A DNA stretch of 64,000 nucleotides. Source: Phytophthora quininea. Taxonomy: Eukaryota; Oomycota; Peronosporomycetes; Peronosporales; Peronosporaceae. This document shows positions 12,006-23,508 of this stretch, piece after piece (the first letter of the stretch is position 1; each line of letters begins with the position of its first letter). The position numbers and the translations under genes were made by a program. The notes under the pieces were generated by a model, which was not told the origin of the DNA, did not search any database, and was given only the letters and a program-made list of their open reading frames with translations. The DNA is taken from positions 124,001 through 188,000 of the forward strand of contig JAAVTG010000666.1 in the NCBI GenBank assembly GCA_011947345.1, read 5' to 3'.

Positions 12006-12409
12006 TTTGACGAGCATTGACGAAATTAGCTGATGGAGTTACACGAGTTGACATGGGCTAAAAGTGTAGCAAGCGGTTGTTCAGCACATCTCATGCATTC
12101 GTTTCTGCGTTGCTTCGCATCCTCACCACGATTGCTACGGAATCTTCTTATACATGAATTTCAAAGTAATGGATTTTATTTACACCATGCCTTCCTGCTT
12201 CACCGATCTACACTACATGTCAAACTCGCTCGCCGTCTTGTCGGTCGGTCGGTAGTGTATGATGGGGTTCACACTGCTGCATCATCACCACAGTTGCAGA
12301 TTACTTTTCCGCGGATTATGGCAAGGAGCTGCCTGGCTTGTCAAATTGCACTGCCACCAGTTCATTCCCAAAAACACCAGCAACCGCACAAGTAAACCCA
12401 GCCGACAGA

Positions 12410-13357
12410 ATGTCGATATCTCCCAAGCACGCCCTCATTGTCGGAGCTTCCTCTGGCATTGGCCTCGCAATGGCCAAATTTCTGGCCCCGCTCGTCACCA
12501 AACTCACGCTGTGCTCGCGATCGTGTCCCCCGATCTCATCTCGTCCGTCAAGGAGAAGAACCTAGCCGCCGAAGTCGTTCACGAGCGACTGGATATGTCG
12601 CTGCTGCACGACGTTCGTAAATTCACGACCAGGCACGCGGACACCAAGTTCGACTGGATCGTCATCTGTGCCGGCATGCTCTTCTTCAGCGAACGGGCCG
12701 AGACGTCGGAAGACTTGGACACCAAGCTGGCCACCATGTACTACGCACGGTAAGACCACAACCATCGTAACATTTTTGTTCTCATTGCTGACTGACAGCA
12801 CTTGAATTCAACAGGTTTATGCTGGTGCATGACCTGCTGCCCAACTTGAACCGCCCCGACGTTCGCGTGTTGTGGGTGTTGGCTGCTGGTCAGGCCACCA
12901 TTGCTCCTGACCTGGACGACTTGGGAGTGAAGCGCAACTACAGCATGAACAATATCGCACACGCCACTGTGCTCTACCTGTACGTTAGTTGACTACCCAC
13001 CAACGAGCAATTCTAACGCATTTCCGTGTAGGGACCTCATGGCTCAAGCTCTGTCGGAACACGCTCTTCATGCACATCGAGCCGGGCTTCGTCGACACGA
13101 ACCTAATGGACGACAAGAGCTCCTGGTGGTATGTGCGCTGGCCTATGAAGCTGGCGGCCTGGCTGCTGGCTCAATCCCCGGACAAGAACGCCAAGGCGCT
13201 GGGCCAGGCGTTCACCAAGAGCGAGTACGCTCGCGGCTGGAAGCTGCTCAACCAGCGCGCGGAGGAAGTGCCCAAGACCAAATTCCACACAGACGAGCTG
13301 AAGGATGCAGTCTGGGAGCACTCGCTGCAGACGATCAACGACGTGCTCAAGCAGTAG
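12410..13357 (+). CDS. Short-chain dehydrogenase/reductase (SDR) family protein
   Basis: This is a Rossmann-fold NAD(P)-dependent oxidoreductase. The start MSISPKHALIVGASSGIG carries the cofactor motif GASSGIG. Exons are 12410-12749, 12815-12979 and 13032-13357, with introns of 65 and 52 nt. WIVICAGMLFFS matches the NxAG strand, with Cys in place of Asn. The YxxxK helix is not typical: NYSMNNIAHATVLYLDLMAQ fills that place and lacks the usual Lys four residues after Tyr. The C-terminal MHIEPGFVDTNLM is the usual post-catalytic PG motif. Frame breaks occur at the CCCCC at 12527-12531 (one base short) and near 13050-13056, where the correction is less obvious. The substrate is unknown. It ends about 150 nt before the WASHC3 gene. 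Confidence 0.82.
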
Positions 13358-13371
13358 AGAGCAAAAGGCAA

Positions 13372-13387
13372 CCTCATTTTTCCACTT
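13372..13387 (+). promoter_or_regulatory. Candidate oomycete initiator (Inr) for WASHC3
   Basis: CCTCATTTTTCCACTT matches the published oomycete initiator consensus GCTCATTYYNCAWTTT at most positions. It lies about 120 bases upstream of the start at 13509, a plausible leader length. Confidence 0.4.
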
Positions 13388-13508
13388 CAACTTGGTTCAT
13401 ACAAATCGCAAGTCAATTTCAGAAACAGATTTTAGTTTTTATGTATTTTGTGTACATAATCGGGGCCACTTCATATGTCGCACTGACTATTGCTGTTCCG
13501 CCCCCAAG

Positions 13509-15134
13509 ATGCCTCCGATGTCGGCGGCGATCGTGGCGTCCCCTCTGCGGACGAAGACGCCGAGCTGCCGGTGGACCTGTCGCAGCTGCCGGCCATCCCC
13601 GCGGCCAAGTCGCTGCTGCTGATCAACAACTTTGTGGCCAACACGACGCGCTTCCTGAACCACTTCAGCCACGAGTGCGAGGAGCGCATCACCCGAGTCT
13701 CGGAGAACGTGACGCGCGTGGAGATCCTGCTGGCCATTCTAGAAGCCAAGCTGGACTCCATCCCAGATCTGAATGTCTCGGAAGCGGAGATCGCCGCCGC
13801 CGACGGCAATAGCGCTCCCGTGCCGACTCAGATTGATCTGGGAATTGCAGATCAAGACCTGCCGTCGATGGAGGACGCGGCGGTCAATGGAGCGCCATTG
13901 CCGCCTCCTCCTCCGCCACCAGAGGAATCTGAAGCTGCAGATCAGCTAGAACTGATGCCTCCACCGCCTCCACCTCCATCGATGGACGGGGCTATTGTCG
14001 TTCCTCCACCGCCACCGCCTCCTTCCAGTTTGGGAGATTTCGATGAAGACGAGAGCGACTCGGAGCAAGGCCCCGCAGTGATCAAACTCAAGGATGACCC
14101 AATCTATGCCAAGTACTTCACCATGCGGCGTCTGGGCATCCCCGATCCTGTGATCGAACAAAAGCTGATGATGGATGGTATGGACCCCAACATTTTAAAC
14201 TTGGACCCGGAAGGACCGTCGCCTAGTGGCGGACTAGCTCCGACGCCAGAGACGGAGCCGACAGGGCCAATGTTGCCGATTATGCCCCCCACCGCCAGGA
14301 TCGGATGGGAGTTTATCGGATGACGACAGTGTTGAATTGCCGCCGCCTCCACCGTCACTGTCGTCGCCGCACAGGTCGGAGCGCAGACCATCAGGGAATA
14401 TTGGCATGCCGTTCCCACCGCCACCACCGCCGATCTCACCCACGGTTTGTTGGAAAATTTGCTTTCTGGTCGCTTTTTCTGACTTTAAGTGTTATGTTCC
14501 GACAGTCTTCTGTCGGCGGTCCAGCTTCGCTATTCGGTGATGGCCCACCACCGCCCCCACCACCGCCATCATCAACCGGTCGTCCTGCTAGACCTGCTAG
14601 TGAGGAAACCTCTAGCGACGACGATATTGAAGAGTTCGATGCGGATGACCCGCCTCCATCAACGCCTGCTACTGACTCGGGTGTAATGAAGCTGAAAGAC
14701 GACCCGGCCTTTGAAAAGTGAGTGGAGTATTGTGCAAGAGGACAAACTCGTTTGTTTCTAACGCGATTCTTGCTGGGTAGATATTTCAAAATGCGCAAGT
14801 TGGGAATGCCCGACGGAGTCATCCAGCACAAACTCATGATGGATGGCGTAACCTTAGACATCCTCAAGTACGTTACGGCAGCTGATCACTATGACAGTGC
14901 ACTGATAACTGACGACACTTTGACTGTTGCTTGTAGCATGGACCCGGAAGGTCCGTCCCCGAATGCGACTGCATCAGCTCCCGCCGCAGCACCAGCCTCT
15001 CCAACAGCAGACCCCGCTCAGCCACCGCTCCCCCAGGGTTGCCACCGCCGCCACCACCTCGACCGGCTGGAGGTCTTCCGCCGCCGCCGATCAAGAGATA
15101 TGATGATTCAGATTCCGACTTTGATTCGGATTGA
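13509..15134 (+). CDS. WASHC3: WASH complex subunit 3 (CCDC53) homologue with duplicated C-terminal motif
   Basis: WASHC3 is a small subunit of the endosomal WASH complex, which activates Arp2/3. The domain signature is DLSQLPAIPAAKSLLLINNF, then a helix with FLNHFSHECEERI and LEAKLDSIPDL. Pro-rich runs follow (ELPPPPPS, GMPFPPPPPPIS). The motif DDPIYAKYFTMRRLGIPDPV...LMMDGMDPNIL appears twice: once at 14090-14215 and again split over exons 2-4 as DDPAFEKYFKMRKLGMPDGV...LMMDG. The protein ends in an acidic tail (DDSDSDFDSD). Exons are 13509-14444, 14506-14717, 14781-14867 and 14937-15134. C-run length errors are inferred at 13540-13543, 14285-14290 and 15030-15034. The human protein has a single copy of the motif. 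Confidence 0.85.
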
Positions 15135-15451
15135 TCGAGCGGCGCGCGAGGGAGGGAGACACAGCAGTGTTGAGGATTTTGCAATGACAGTGGTGTGCAT
15201 GGTAAGAATCTGCCGTCGTTTCGATCACTCAATTCCGCTTTTGTCTCGATTTTACTTAAACTATTCGCATCGAGCAGTTTTTTTGGTTTTCTTATTTTAG
15301 CTGTGCCCACTTGCACTTGAATTGGCGTTTGTCTTCTGCGTGCAGACGCGATTTTTGCCGTGCTGTGTGTCATCAGGAGCATGCTTGGTGGTGACAATAG
15401 TTGATTGTGATTTTTGCGCGGAAACCGGACAGCACCCGGTGGCAAGATACA
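15135..15451. other. Intergenic, promoter side of the channel gene
   Basis: No gene is seen in these 317 bases. They must hold the WASHC3 3' end and the channel gene promoter. A T-rich stretch lies at 15275-15300. Confidence 0.5.
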
Positions 15452-18215
15452 ATGCGAGACGAAAACGAACAAGACGAAGGCAAAACGACTACAGATACAC
15501 CACCAGCAGCAACAATGGAAGCACCGCCAACACCGGCCATGCCAACTATAGAAACAGCATCTCCATCAACCACCGACACTATGCCAGTACCAGTAGAGGC
15601 AATTACAGAGACAGCACCAGCAGGGTCACAGCTCGGGGAAAGTTCGGTCCGAGAGATTTCGTACGTCCGAAATTCAGGAATGGGTCCACGTATTCGGCAT
15701 ACAATGGCAGCACCAGCCAAACCACATCCACACCCACTCTCGAGAGGCCCTTCGGCGAATCGAATCGCAGAAGTAGGCGCTGCAGGGGAGGCTGTGCTGC
15801 GGCAAGTGGAGCAACTCGATTCTATTATCAATGCGAGCGCCACGCTGAAGTCGGTGAAACCTGGAAAACGAGTATCACATGGACACAAAACAATTATGGG
15901 CTATCTAGAAAAGAAGGCATGGACTGCCTTGTCGACGGAAATTGTGGGGTTGGAGAGTACGCACCTAGAAGGTGATCTCGAGGAGGCAACTGCTCCATCC
16001 GAAGTCAAAGCAGCTCTTGGAATATACACCAGTACACGGAAGGTGCACCCGCAGATGGAAACCAAGCTTGATGTGGATGGTGGTGCAGATCACATTAGCA
16101 GTTCCTCTTCAAGCACTGTCAATCTCGACGCGAGTCTGCACCAGAAGTCGATACGGAAGTCTATTGCAGAACGCCTAAGCTCGTTGGTGCAGGACGAGTC
16201 AGATACGCAACAGTCAGCTGCAACAGCAAGTATACATGGCCAACGAAAAAACAGTCGAGTGGAAAGCAGAAGGCGTAGTAGTGTCTTTGGTGTAGGACGA
16301 GAGAGTACGTCCGATGTTCAACGACGCACCAGTATCACAACCTCCATCATTGAAGACGTATCGAAGTTTAAGAACGCTGTGTCGCGGATGTTTGAGAAGG
16401 CATCTCAAATCAAATTGGACGAGGAGCGCTCAGCTCGGGTGGCGGAGCTGGTGGACAACGAGGTGATGGTTCTCAATGCCAGCCAGCTAGCGCAAAGCCA
16501 AAAGAAGAAGGCGGACCACTTTACAATTTCTATCCATTCGAGCTTTCGGCACTGGTGGGATTTCGTCCTCACGCTGTCTATTGCGTACGTAATTGTGATC
16601 ACGCCCATTAAGGTGGGGTTTAACGTGCAATCGACAGGTTTGAGTTACGCGATTGACGCGATCGTGGATGTGATTTATCTCATCGAAATGGTTCTCAACT
16701 TCTTCACGACCTACGAAGACGACGCGACGGGGAGGAGATCAAAGATCTTGAGAAGATCCGGCGCAACTACCTTAAGACGTGGTTTCTCGTGGATGCTGTC
16801 AGCAGCTTCCCGTCTTCGCTGGTGGGCACTACGAACGGCTTACTCACGATGTCGAAGCTCCTGAAGGTTGCTCGTGTGGCAAAGGTGTCCGACTCGGGAC
16901 TGTTTCGTACTCTTAGCGGCCGTATCGATCGCACGATGAATCCCTCCGTGCTGCGAATGCTCAAGCTGACGGTTATCTTTCTTGTATCGCAACATTTAAT
17001 CGGATGCTCGTACTTCTACGTCAGCTTGAACCAAGATGTCCATTCGACTTGGTGCCCATCGGACGAAATCCTGGAAAGTTCACTCAGTAAACAGTACGTG
17101 GATGCATTCTACTTTGCTATCATGGTGACAACTGCAAACGACGTAAGTCCTACGTCCCCCACCGAGAAACTGTTCACATCGGTGATGCTTTTGTTGGGAT
17201 CGTCATTAATGCTACCATCATCGGTAGCGCCGCCAATTTGTTGGCAAACTTGGACAAGGAGGAGATCGCACGAAAGGACCAGATGGACTCCATCAATGAC
17301 TATCTACGCTTCAAGAAAGTCCCGCTGGCATTGCAGAACAAAATCCGCCGATACTACGACTACGCATTGACGACTCGCCTTCAGGACCCAACCGAAAGTA
17401 TCTTTGCGGATCTCCCGGATCGCCTCAAACTACTATTGAAGCTGAATTTGCACTCCGAGTTTGTGCGTAAAGTGCCGCTTTTCCGAGCGCTCTCCCAGGC
17501 GGGCGTGGTTGCAATCATCCAGTGTCTTGTTCCAGTCGTAGCTATGCCCGGCGACGTTATCATTGTCTGGGGCGAGCTTGCCAGCGAGTTCTACTTTATT
17601 AAAACTGGCCAGGTGTCGCTGTGCGTGCCTGGGTTAACCGAAAGTATCCCATTGGGAAACCTGGGTGAGGGATCCTTCTTCGGTGAAGGTTCGCTCCTCA
17701 CGGGAGAACCGACAAAGGCGGAAGTCAAGGCAGACCGCGTATGCGAGCTCATGTGCCTCAGCAAAGATGACTTTACGGCCATTGTGGACAAGTTCCCCAC
17801 ATTTTTCCTCGCTGTTCGACGCATCAGTGAGTCTCGTATGCAGACTGCAGAGAACATCCAGCGCATGTCCATGATGAACCGCCGCCCGACGCAAACGCTC
17901 AAGTTTAAAAGGCTGAGCTTTCGTACTGTGGCCCAAGCGGCATTGCTGAAGGCAAAGATGGGAGGCCGACTGGAGACGATTACAAGCAAGCGCACGAGTA
18001 CGTCTAACCGATCCGAGGGGCGAACGGAAGGTCGAACTGGGTCGCTTGTTGGCGGCAAGAAGCTCATAGCTACTGGACGGCGGAAATCCGTGCCGACTTT
18101 CAGCGTCAACTTTATCGAGCGCCTCTCGCTAGCTCAAGCGCGACAACTCACAAAGTTGCGTGCCATGAAAGATATGGGAAACAGCACCAATGAAGGCGAC
18201 GTGCTTTGGGACTAG
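15452..18215 (+). CDS. Cyclic-nucleotide-gated-type cation channel (six membrane helices plus CNBD)
   Basis: The first ATG of the long frame is at 15452 (MRDENEQDEGK). About 350 residues of Ser/Thr/Pro-rich cytosolic sequence come first. S1 starts at WWDFVLTLSIAYVIV, S2 is YAIDAIVDVIYLIEMVLNFF, S3 is YLKTWFLVDAVSSF, S4 is LLKVARVAKV with few charges, and S5 is LTVIFLVSQHLIG. The pore is FYFAIMVTTANDVSPTSP, which lacks GYG; S6 and a C-linker follow. The CNBD runs from PLFRALSQAG to about FLAVRRISESR. Its phosphate cassette FGEGSLLTGEPTKAEVKA has Thr where cyclic-nucleotide binders have Arg. The basic Ser-rich tail may be phosphorylated. Shifts at GGGG 16729-16732 and TTTT 17189-17192 are each one base short. 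No introns. Confidence 0.88.
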
Positions 18216-18322
18216 AACGATAGACGGGTGTGGCAATCTGTGCGAAGCGTGGAGAATGAAGAATAAATTGAGCTCTAGGGTGTTCTGTTAGTACGAGCAG
18301 AAAACATATCTAATTCTACTAT

Positions 18323-19815
18323 TCAGACTTTTGGTAGCAAGACTCGGTCGTAGTCTTCTCTCATCTCGTTCATCAGAGTCTTGAGCTTGTTGTCGGTGGC
18401 AGCATCTACTGCCTGCCTAACGTCAGGGTTGTTGACATACTGCTGAGCTACACGCTCCCACTCCAGGACAAATTCGTGGAGACGTTGCCGCTCAGTGAGG
18501 TGCTTAGCTTCCGCTTGAGAGAACTGTGCTCCAGTGATAGCAAAAGGACACTCCATTCGTCGCTCTCCAAATGCGCCGGGATAAACATTGGCCATCCGAG
18601 CTTTCATGTAATACACGGGCTGTTCATTTGGTTTGAAATGCAACACGCGGTCGCTGTTTAAGTAAAACAACGGCACGTCGTCTTCGCTCGCTTGCTTGAT
18701 CGGAAATACCTGCGCCATATCTCCACAGAGCGTCGAGTTTTTCTCGCCGTAGTCGTGGTACTCGGTGCCGACGGCTCCGATCGCATGGTCCGAGAATTCA
18801 TACTGAGTCTCTGCCAGCTCCGCCGCGTAGAAATATAACTCTTTATCACCATACGACGGAGGGGATCCAATCTTGGTGAGTGTCTTGAACGCAGCAAGGA
18901 TCACCGTCGCTCGGGGCTGACGCTTTTATTCCAAAACATCAGCGACGAGTCCACTTGGTGGCCGGTGCGCAGATTCCACGAGTGGCTACTCAACAGAAAA
19001 TCGCTAGGCTCAAAGTTCAGCGCGACTGGGGCAGGGTTTTCCAACGTCGCCTTCGCCCGCTCCAGTGTAGGGATCGTTCGAAACGGCGCCACGTCAAAAT
19101 TCGACATGTAGTGCCGCTGCCCTGAAATGTCCGGGTCCCCGTTTACTCGCTCCGCCATAAAGTAAATTTCGTGCGCAATGCGGTCGTTCATCAGCAATAT
19201 CCCCGTCGTATTGTACTTCTCCGACTCCCACAGCAAGGTCGGGCTGACGAAAAAGGCTGTATCTGCGTCGATCATCATGATCTCTTCGAAACGTGAGAAC
19301 ACCACGGCAATGACCTTAATGTCGAAGTTTCGAAACTTGGCATGGCATGCTTCAATGTCTTTGCAAAACACTTTTCTCGAGTCGTTTCCTGGCGCCGTCA
19401 CCTGCGCAGCCAGTTCACAAGCGTCGTAGAATCTGACGTCTCCCATGGCTTGCTTCTGCAGTATCAAGTCTTGTGTCTCGATTGACACATCTCCACAGTG
19501 AGGAAGCTCGACCGGAGTGTCCACCCCCATCGTGCGAAGCTCCAGAATTAACGAGGCTGCGAGCTTCACAATTGGCTCATACACTGGGATGACAATTCCC
19601 CGCGGTTGGGTCGTGTTCTGGCTGATGCTGTGAAGCGTCTGCATCAGCTGCAGCGCCTCGGGGTGAACTGCAGACTCACCGTGGATCATGCGCTTAAAGT
19701 AGCGACGGGAGGAAGAGACAGAGCGCCACGCGAGATTCGAGTCGATGGAGACGGCAATGAGGCCTACAGAGAACAGCAAGAGCATCGCAAGCAGGCGAGG
19801 AGAGCAGCGCCGCAT
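18323..19815 (-). CDS. MNN1-like alpha-mannosyltransferase, type II Golgi membrane protein
   Basis: The N-terminus (RRCSPRLLAMLLLFSVGLIAVS) is a short cytosolic basic tail plus one membrane anchor, as in Golgi glycosyltransferases. EIMMIDADTAFFVSP carries the DxD (DAD) motif that binds a metal and nucleotide sugar. HQVDSSLMFWNKS fits the acceptor-side region of the MNN1/GT71 group. Several NxS/T sequons are present. The frame breaks at the GGGG at 18913-18916; one added base continues PRATVILAAFKTL into the last ~190 residues, ending DYDRVLLPKV. It is convergent with the channel gene (107 nt apart) and divergent from the small membrane protein gene. Donor and acceptor sugars are inferred from family only. 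Confidence 0.78.
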
Positions 19816-19930
19816 GGTTGAGATCGATTAATCGATTGCTGGAAGTGGGCAAATTTTATTTATTTTAGTAACGGACGATTGGCTGGGTTTTATTTAAGAA
19901 AAAGCTTGACCACACATTTTATTATTCGAG
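19816..19930. promoter_or_regulatory. Short bidirectional promoter with a 14-bp palindrome
   Basis: Only 115 bases separate two divergent starts. The perfect palindrome ATCGATTAATCGAT is at 19823-19836. An ATTGG (CCAAT-type) element sits near 19877, and the rest is AT-rich. Confidence 0.45.
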
Positions 19931-20380
19931 ATGTTTCTGAGCAAGGACGACGCGGGCCTGAAGCCGAAGGGCGGCGAGGACTCGACGCAGCTGCAGCAGA
20001 TGCTCACGTCCTGCATGATCAACCGCCAGATCCTGGTGCGTAGGAGGGAGGTGGGCAGGGAAGTAGAACTGCGTGGGCTAATAGAGTACTATTATTGCTT
20101 TTTGTAGTGCTGCATTGCCGGCGTGTTGATTGGCATCCCCATCAGCATCCAGAGGAAATCTTACAAACCTTTCGCCATTCTGGGCGTTCTCGGTGCGTTC
20201 AACTGTGAGGATGTGGAGTTGGAATTGTGCGCTAAAGTGTTGTTGTTGTTGTTGGAAGGATCTTTCGTGGACTACTCGGTTCCATACACGTCGGACTGCC
20301 GCATGATCCACAACGCCATGCAGTTGGCGCTGCAGCAGGAGCGACAGAGAGAAACGGCTAAGGACACGGACAACAAATAA
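19931..20380 (+). CDS. Small membrane protein of unknown function, 103 residues, three exons
   Basis: Exons are 19931-20035, 20108-20192 and 20259-20380. All splice sites are GT-AG and the phases agree, giving 103 residues. The N-terminus is hydrophilic (MFLSKDDAGLKPKGGED). One or two hydrophobic stretches follow (CCIAGVLIGIPISI and FAILGVLGSFVDY) with Cys near both, then a charged helix (ALQQERQRETAKD). The pattern suggests a small mitochondrial or ER membrane protein, but I do not recognise the family. It is divergent from the glycosyltransferase. Confidence 0.65.
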
Positions 20381-20647
20381 ATGACTGAAGTGATGAGTGA
20401 TTTTCGGTGGGTAAACTGGTTGAGCCAACCGTTGACAGGGTCGTCCAAAGTTCGCCTCAGATGAAGAACAAGACATATGTGACGTCAGGTGCTGCGAGTT
20501 GTTTATTGCCTCACACCCAATTTCGTGTTTCACGGTGAAAGTCGATTGTTTTGATCAGCTCACTGTAGTTTCTTCTAACCTTTTGTTCCTGAAAGGGCGG
20601 ATTCATTTTTGGTTGGAAAAGTCATCTGCTTCGCAGGGACATTGGAC

Positions 20648-23463
20648 ATGAAGGTCTCTCACGTGAGAGGTGTCTTGGTACTTGTGGGGCTGCAGATCCT
20701 TGGTCCTATGACTGACGCCAATACTTTCGCTACAACCGCTATCTACGATTCGGTGTCTACATGCACCGCTAATGGTGTACCCGTTGTGGTATTTGGATCG
20801 ACTGTAACAAGTTGCAATGGAGACACAAGCTGCTCGGGGAAACTAGTGTTTACTGTTTGGCTGACGCTACTGCCTACGGCGCTGCCGTCACGACATCCGT
20901 GTCTGGACTCTTCAAAACATCGCCTTGAGTGACAGTGAAGACATACACCGCCAACGATTGTGCTGTTACTAGTGGAACTCTCTCAGGTATCACCACGTAT
21001 CTCGCCGACGGTATTTGTCATGCTGACTCTAGTTCTACAAGCTTCCAAGCGTCGGTTTTCACAGTGAGTGGTGTTGACAAGGCGACGCTGACGACGTACA
21101 TGAATGCTGATTGCAGTACTGGTGCGACAAATGTGATTTTAACGACCTCGGCCACCGATGGAACTACGTGCACTACTACTAGTAGCCACATCTTTTCCAA
21201 GAGCAGTGTTAAGACCAAGAACGTTTCGTTTGTGGCGAGTTTCGATGCGAACACCTGCACGAATTCAGTTGTTCCTTTGGCATGGGTGTCAGCCCAAATC
21301 GTCGGCGGCACTGTTTGTGGTAGTCCTTCGACTACCTGTACTGGTACCGCTGTTCCGTATACACGGCGAATTTGCTACCCGTACGCAGGATACAGCGCTG
21401 CTGCTACGTCAATATTTGGTCAGTTGTTAGAGGCGTAGGTGATGGTGGAGTTGTATATTCCAGGCCAAGTCTGCAGTACGGCGAGTTTAACAAGCATTGC
21501 AGTGTATATAGCGGATGGCGTTTGCCATATTACTGGAAACAGATGAGTTTCAAAGCGGCGACGATGGCAGACAGAACCGTTCTGAAAACGTATACGGACA
21601 CTGCTTGCACTCTTGGTGAAGTAGTCGTGGTCAACGTTACAGCAGCGATGCTGTTAACGAATAATTGTACAACTACAGGAGGTGTTTTGGACAGGAAGGT
21701 GTGGACTAGCGGTTACACAGAGCTGTACTTCACATCTCCGGCAATTTACGACACTAGTAGTTGTGGTGCATCCGTGGTTCCGCGCAGTGGTCATCCACTG
21801 CGATTGCGGCCACGACTTGTTCTGGATCCGTCACAGCGGCTACAAATACAGCGTGCGGCAGTTCTGCTCCATTTACGCGCGTGGTGTGCAGCCCTTTAGC
21901 TCATATTCAACAGCGGTAGCAGCGTTGTTTGGTTTAGCAGTAGGTTCGCAGGCATACGTGACTGTGGAATCATATTCCGCAGGTCGGCTTTGCGCGTTGA
22001 CGGATTTGATCAGTATCGTTACGTATGCGGCTGACGGCCAGTGTCACCAGACAGATACTGCGGCAAGTTTTAGGGCCGCCAGATAGAACGGTTGTGAATA
22101 CTTATTCGGATGCAGCTTGTGGTACTGGTGAAACAGTGGTGGTTGATGTTACAGCAGTAAAGCTGCTAACAAATGACTGAACGGCCACGGGAGGGGCTTT
22201 GGACAAAAAGGTGACGGCGAATCGAATAATCCCAACGATGTTTTATACATCTACCGCTACTTACGTTGGTAGTATCTGTGGAGCTTCGGCGATTCCAGCA
22301 CAATGGGCATCGACGATGATCACGGCGACTAACTGTTCGATGGCTGCAACGCCGGCAACTACGACAACGTATAGCGACTCTGTTCCGTACACGCGTGTGT
22401 TGTGCAACCCTGCAAACCTGTATTATACGGTGGCGAGTGCATTGTTCGGTTCTGGTGCATACGTGACTGTGGAGTTGTATGGTGCTGGCACGAGCTGCGC
22501 TCCTATGGATTTAGTTAACATTACTACGTACGCAGCAGATGATAAATGCGACGCAACAGATATTGCGGTGAGTTTTAAGGCGTGACAAAGCTGGGTAGAA
22601 CGATAGTAAAGACGTTCGGGGATGCGACTTGTGGAGCTGACGGTGGTGTCGAAAAATCGTGGTCGATGCAACTGCGGCCAAGTTGAGTGTAAACAACTGC
22701 ACTGATGCTGGCGGTGTCCAGGACAAAAAGGGGTAGCAACTGGCACCACTCCAATGTATTACGCTTCTGTTGCAACGTATGATGGCAGTGCTTGCGATAG
22801 CTCAGTAGTCCCGTCGCAGTGGTCGATGGTGGTTTCTACGGCGACTAGTTGTTCGGCAGTAGCTACACCGGCAAGTACTACAACGCGTGGTAATACTGCT
22901 CCTTTTAAACGAGTGGTCTTAACGAATTTGATTGGAATCACGACGTATGCAGCAGATGGGAAATGTCATGCGACTGGTATATCAACGAGTTTTAAAGCTG
23001 TCACGACAGCAAACAGTACGGTCGTGAAAGCATACGCAGCTTGTGGCACGAGTGTATCCGTTGTAGTACAAGCGAACGCTGCGCAGCTGAGTACGAACGA
23101 TTGTGTTGGTGGTGCGACTGGTGTGCAAGGCAAGTTGGTGTATGTCAGTTCGACGAAGACATCGCTCCCGTTGTCGACGACTGCCGCATACGATACAAGT
23201 GGAGATTGTGAGTCGACGATACCGTCCAAATTGTCGATCACGTTAACAGGATCTTCCATTTGCACAAGTACCGCTACGTGCGACATTGAGCCATACCAGC
23301 GAATATCGTGCTCTAGTACGATCTCCAGCTACACTAACGATATCAAGGCTTCGTTTACTTTAACACCGTACGTGACGGTGGAGTCAAATGCAGCCAACCA
23401 AAATTGCGCCGCGACGGATCTTACTGGCGTCGTTATTCCCAGATACTTAAAGTCGATTTAAAG
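20648..23463 (+). pseudogene. Decayed copy of the Cys/Thr-rich repeat surface-protein gene
   Basis: It starts with a signal peptide (MKVSHVRGVLVLVGLQILG) and contains about five degenerate units like those of the gene at 32658-42139 (for example ITTYLADGICHAD, YVTVESYSAGRLCALTDL and ITTYAADGKCHATG). In-frame stops are substitutions rather than run-length changes: TAG at 21436-21438 where Tyr is expected, and TGA at 22178-22180 where the conserved Cys of NDCTA is expected. Several frameshifts also occur. The frame ends at 23463 without the Ser/Thr-rich stalk or GPI tail. It lies on the opposite strand to the large array and converges on kinase gene A with a 45-nt gap. Confidence 0.8.
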
Positions 23464-23508
23464 TGTATTGATGAAAAAATTTATGGCGTCTAAACAGTGT
23501 CTATCTGC

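Noticed and set aside
17143..17148. GTAAGT splice donor inside the channel pore
   Set aside because: The sequence after it still encodes the VSPTSPTEK pore exit and S6, so splicing here would destroy the channel; no fitting acceptor was needed.
22178..22180. UGA read as selenocysteine in place of a conserved Cys
   Set aside because: The copy also has a TAG at 21436, frameshifts and a lost C-terminus, so it is decayed; sibling units use Cys.
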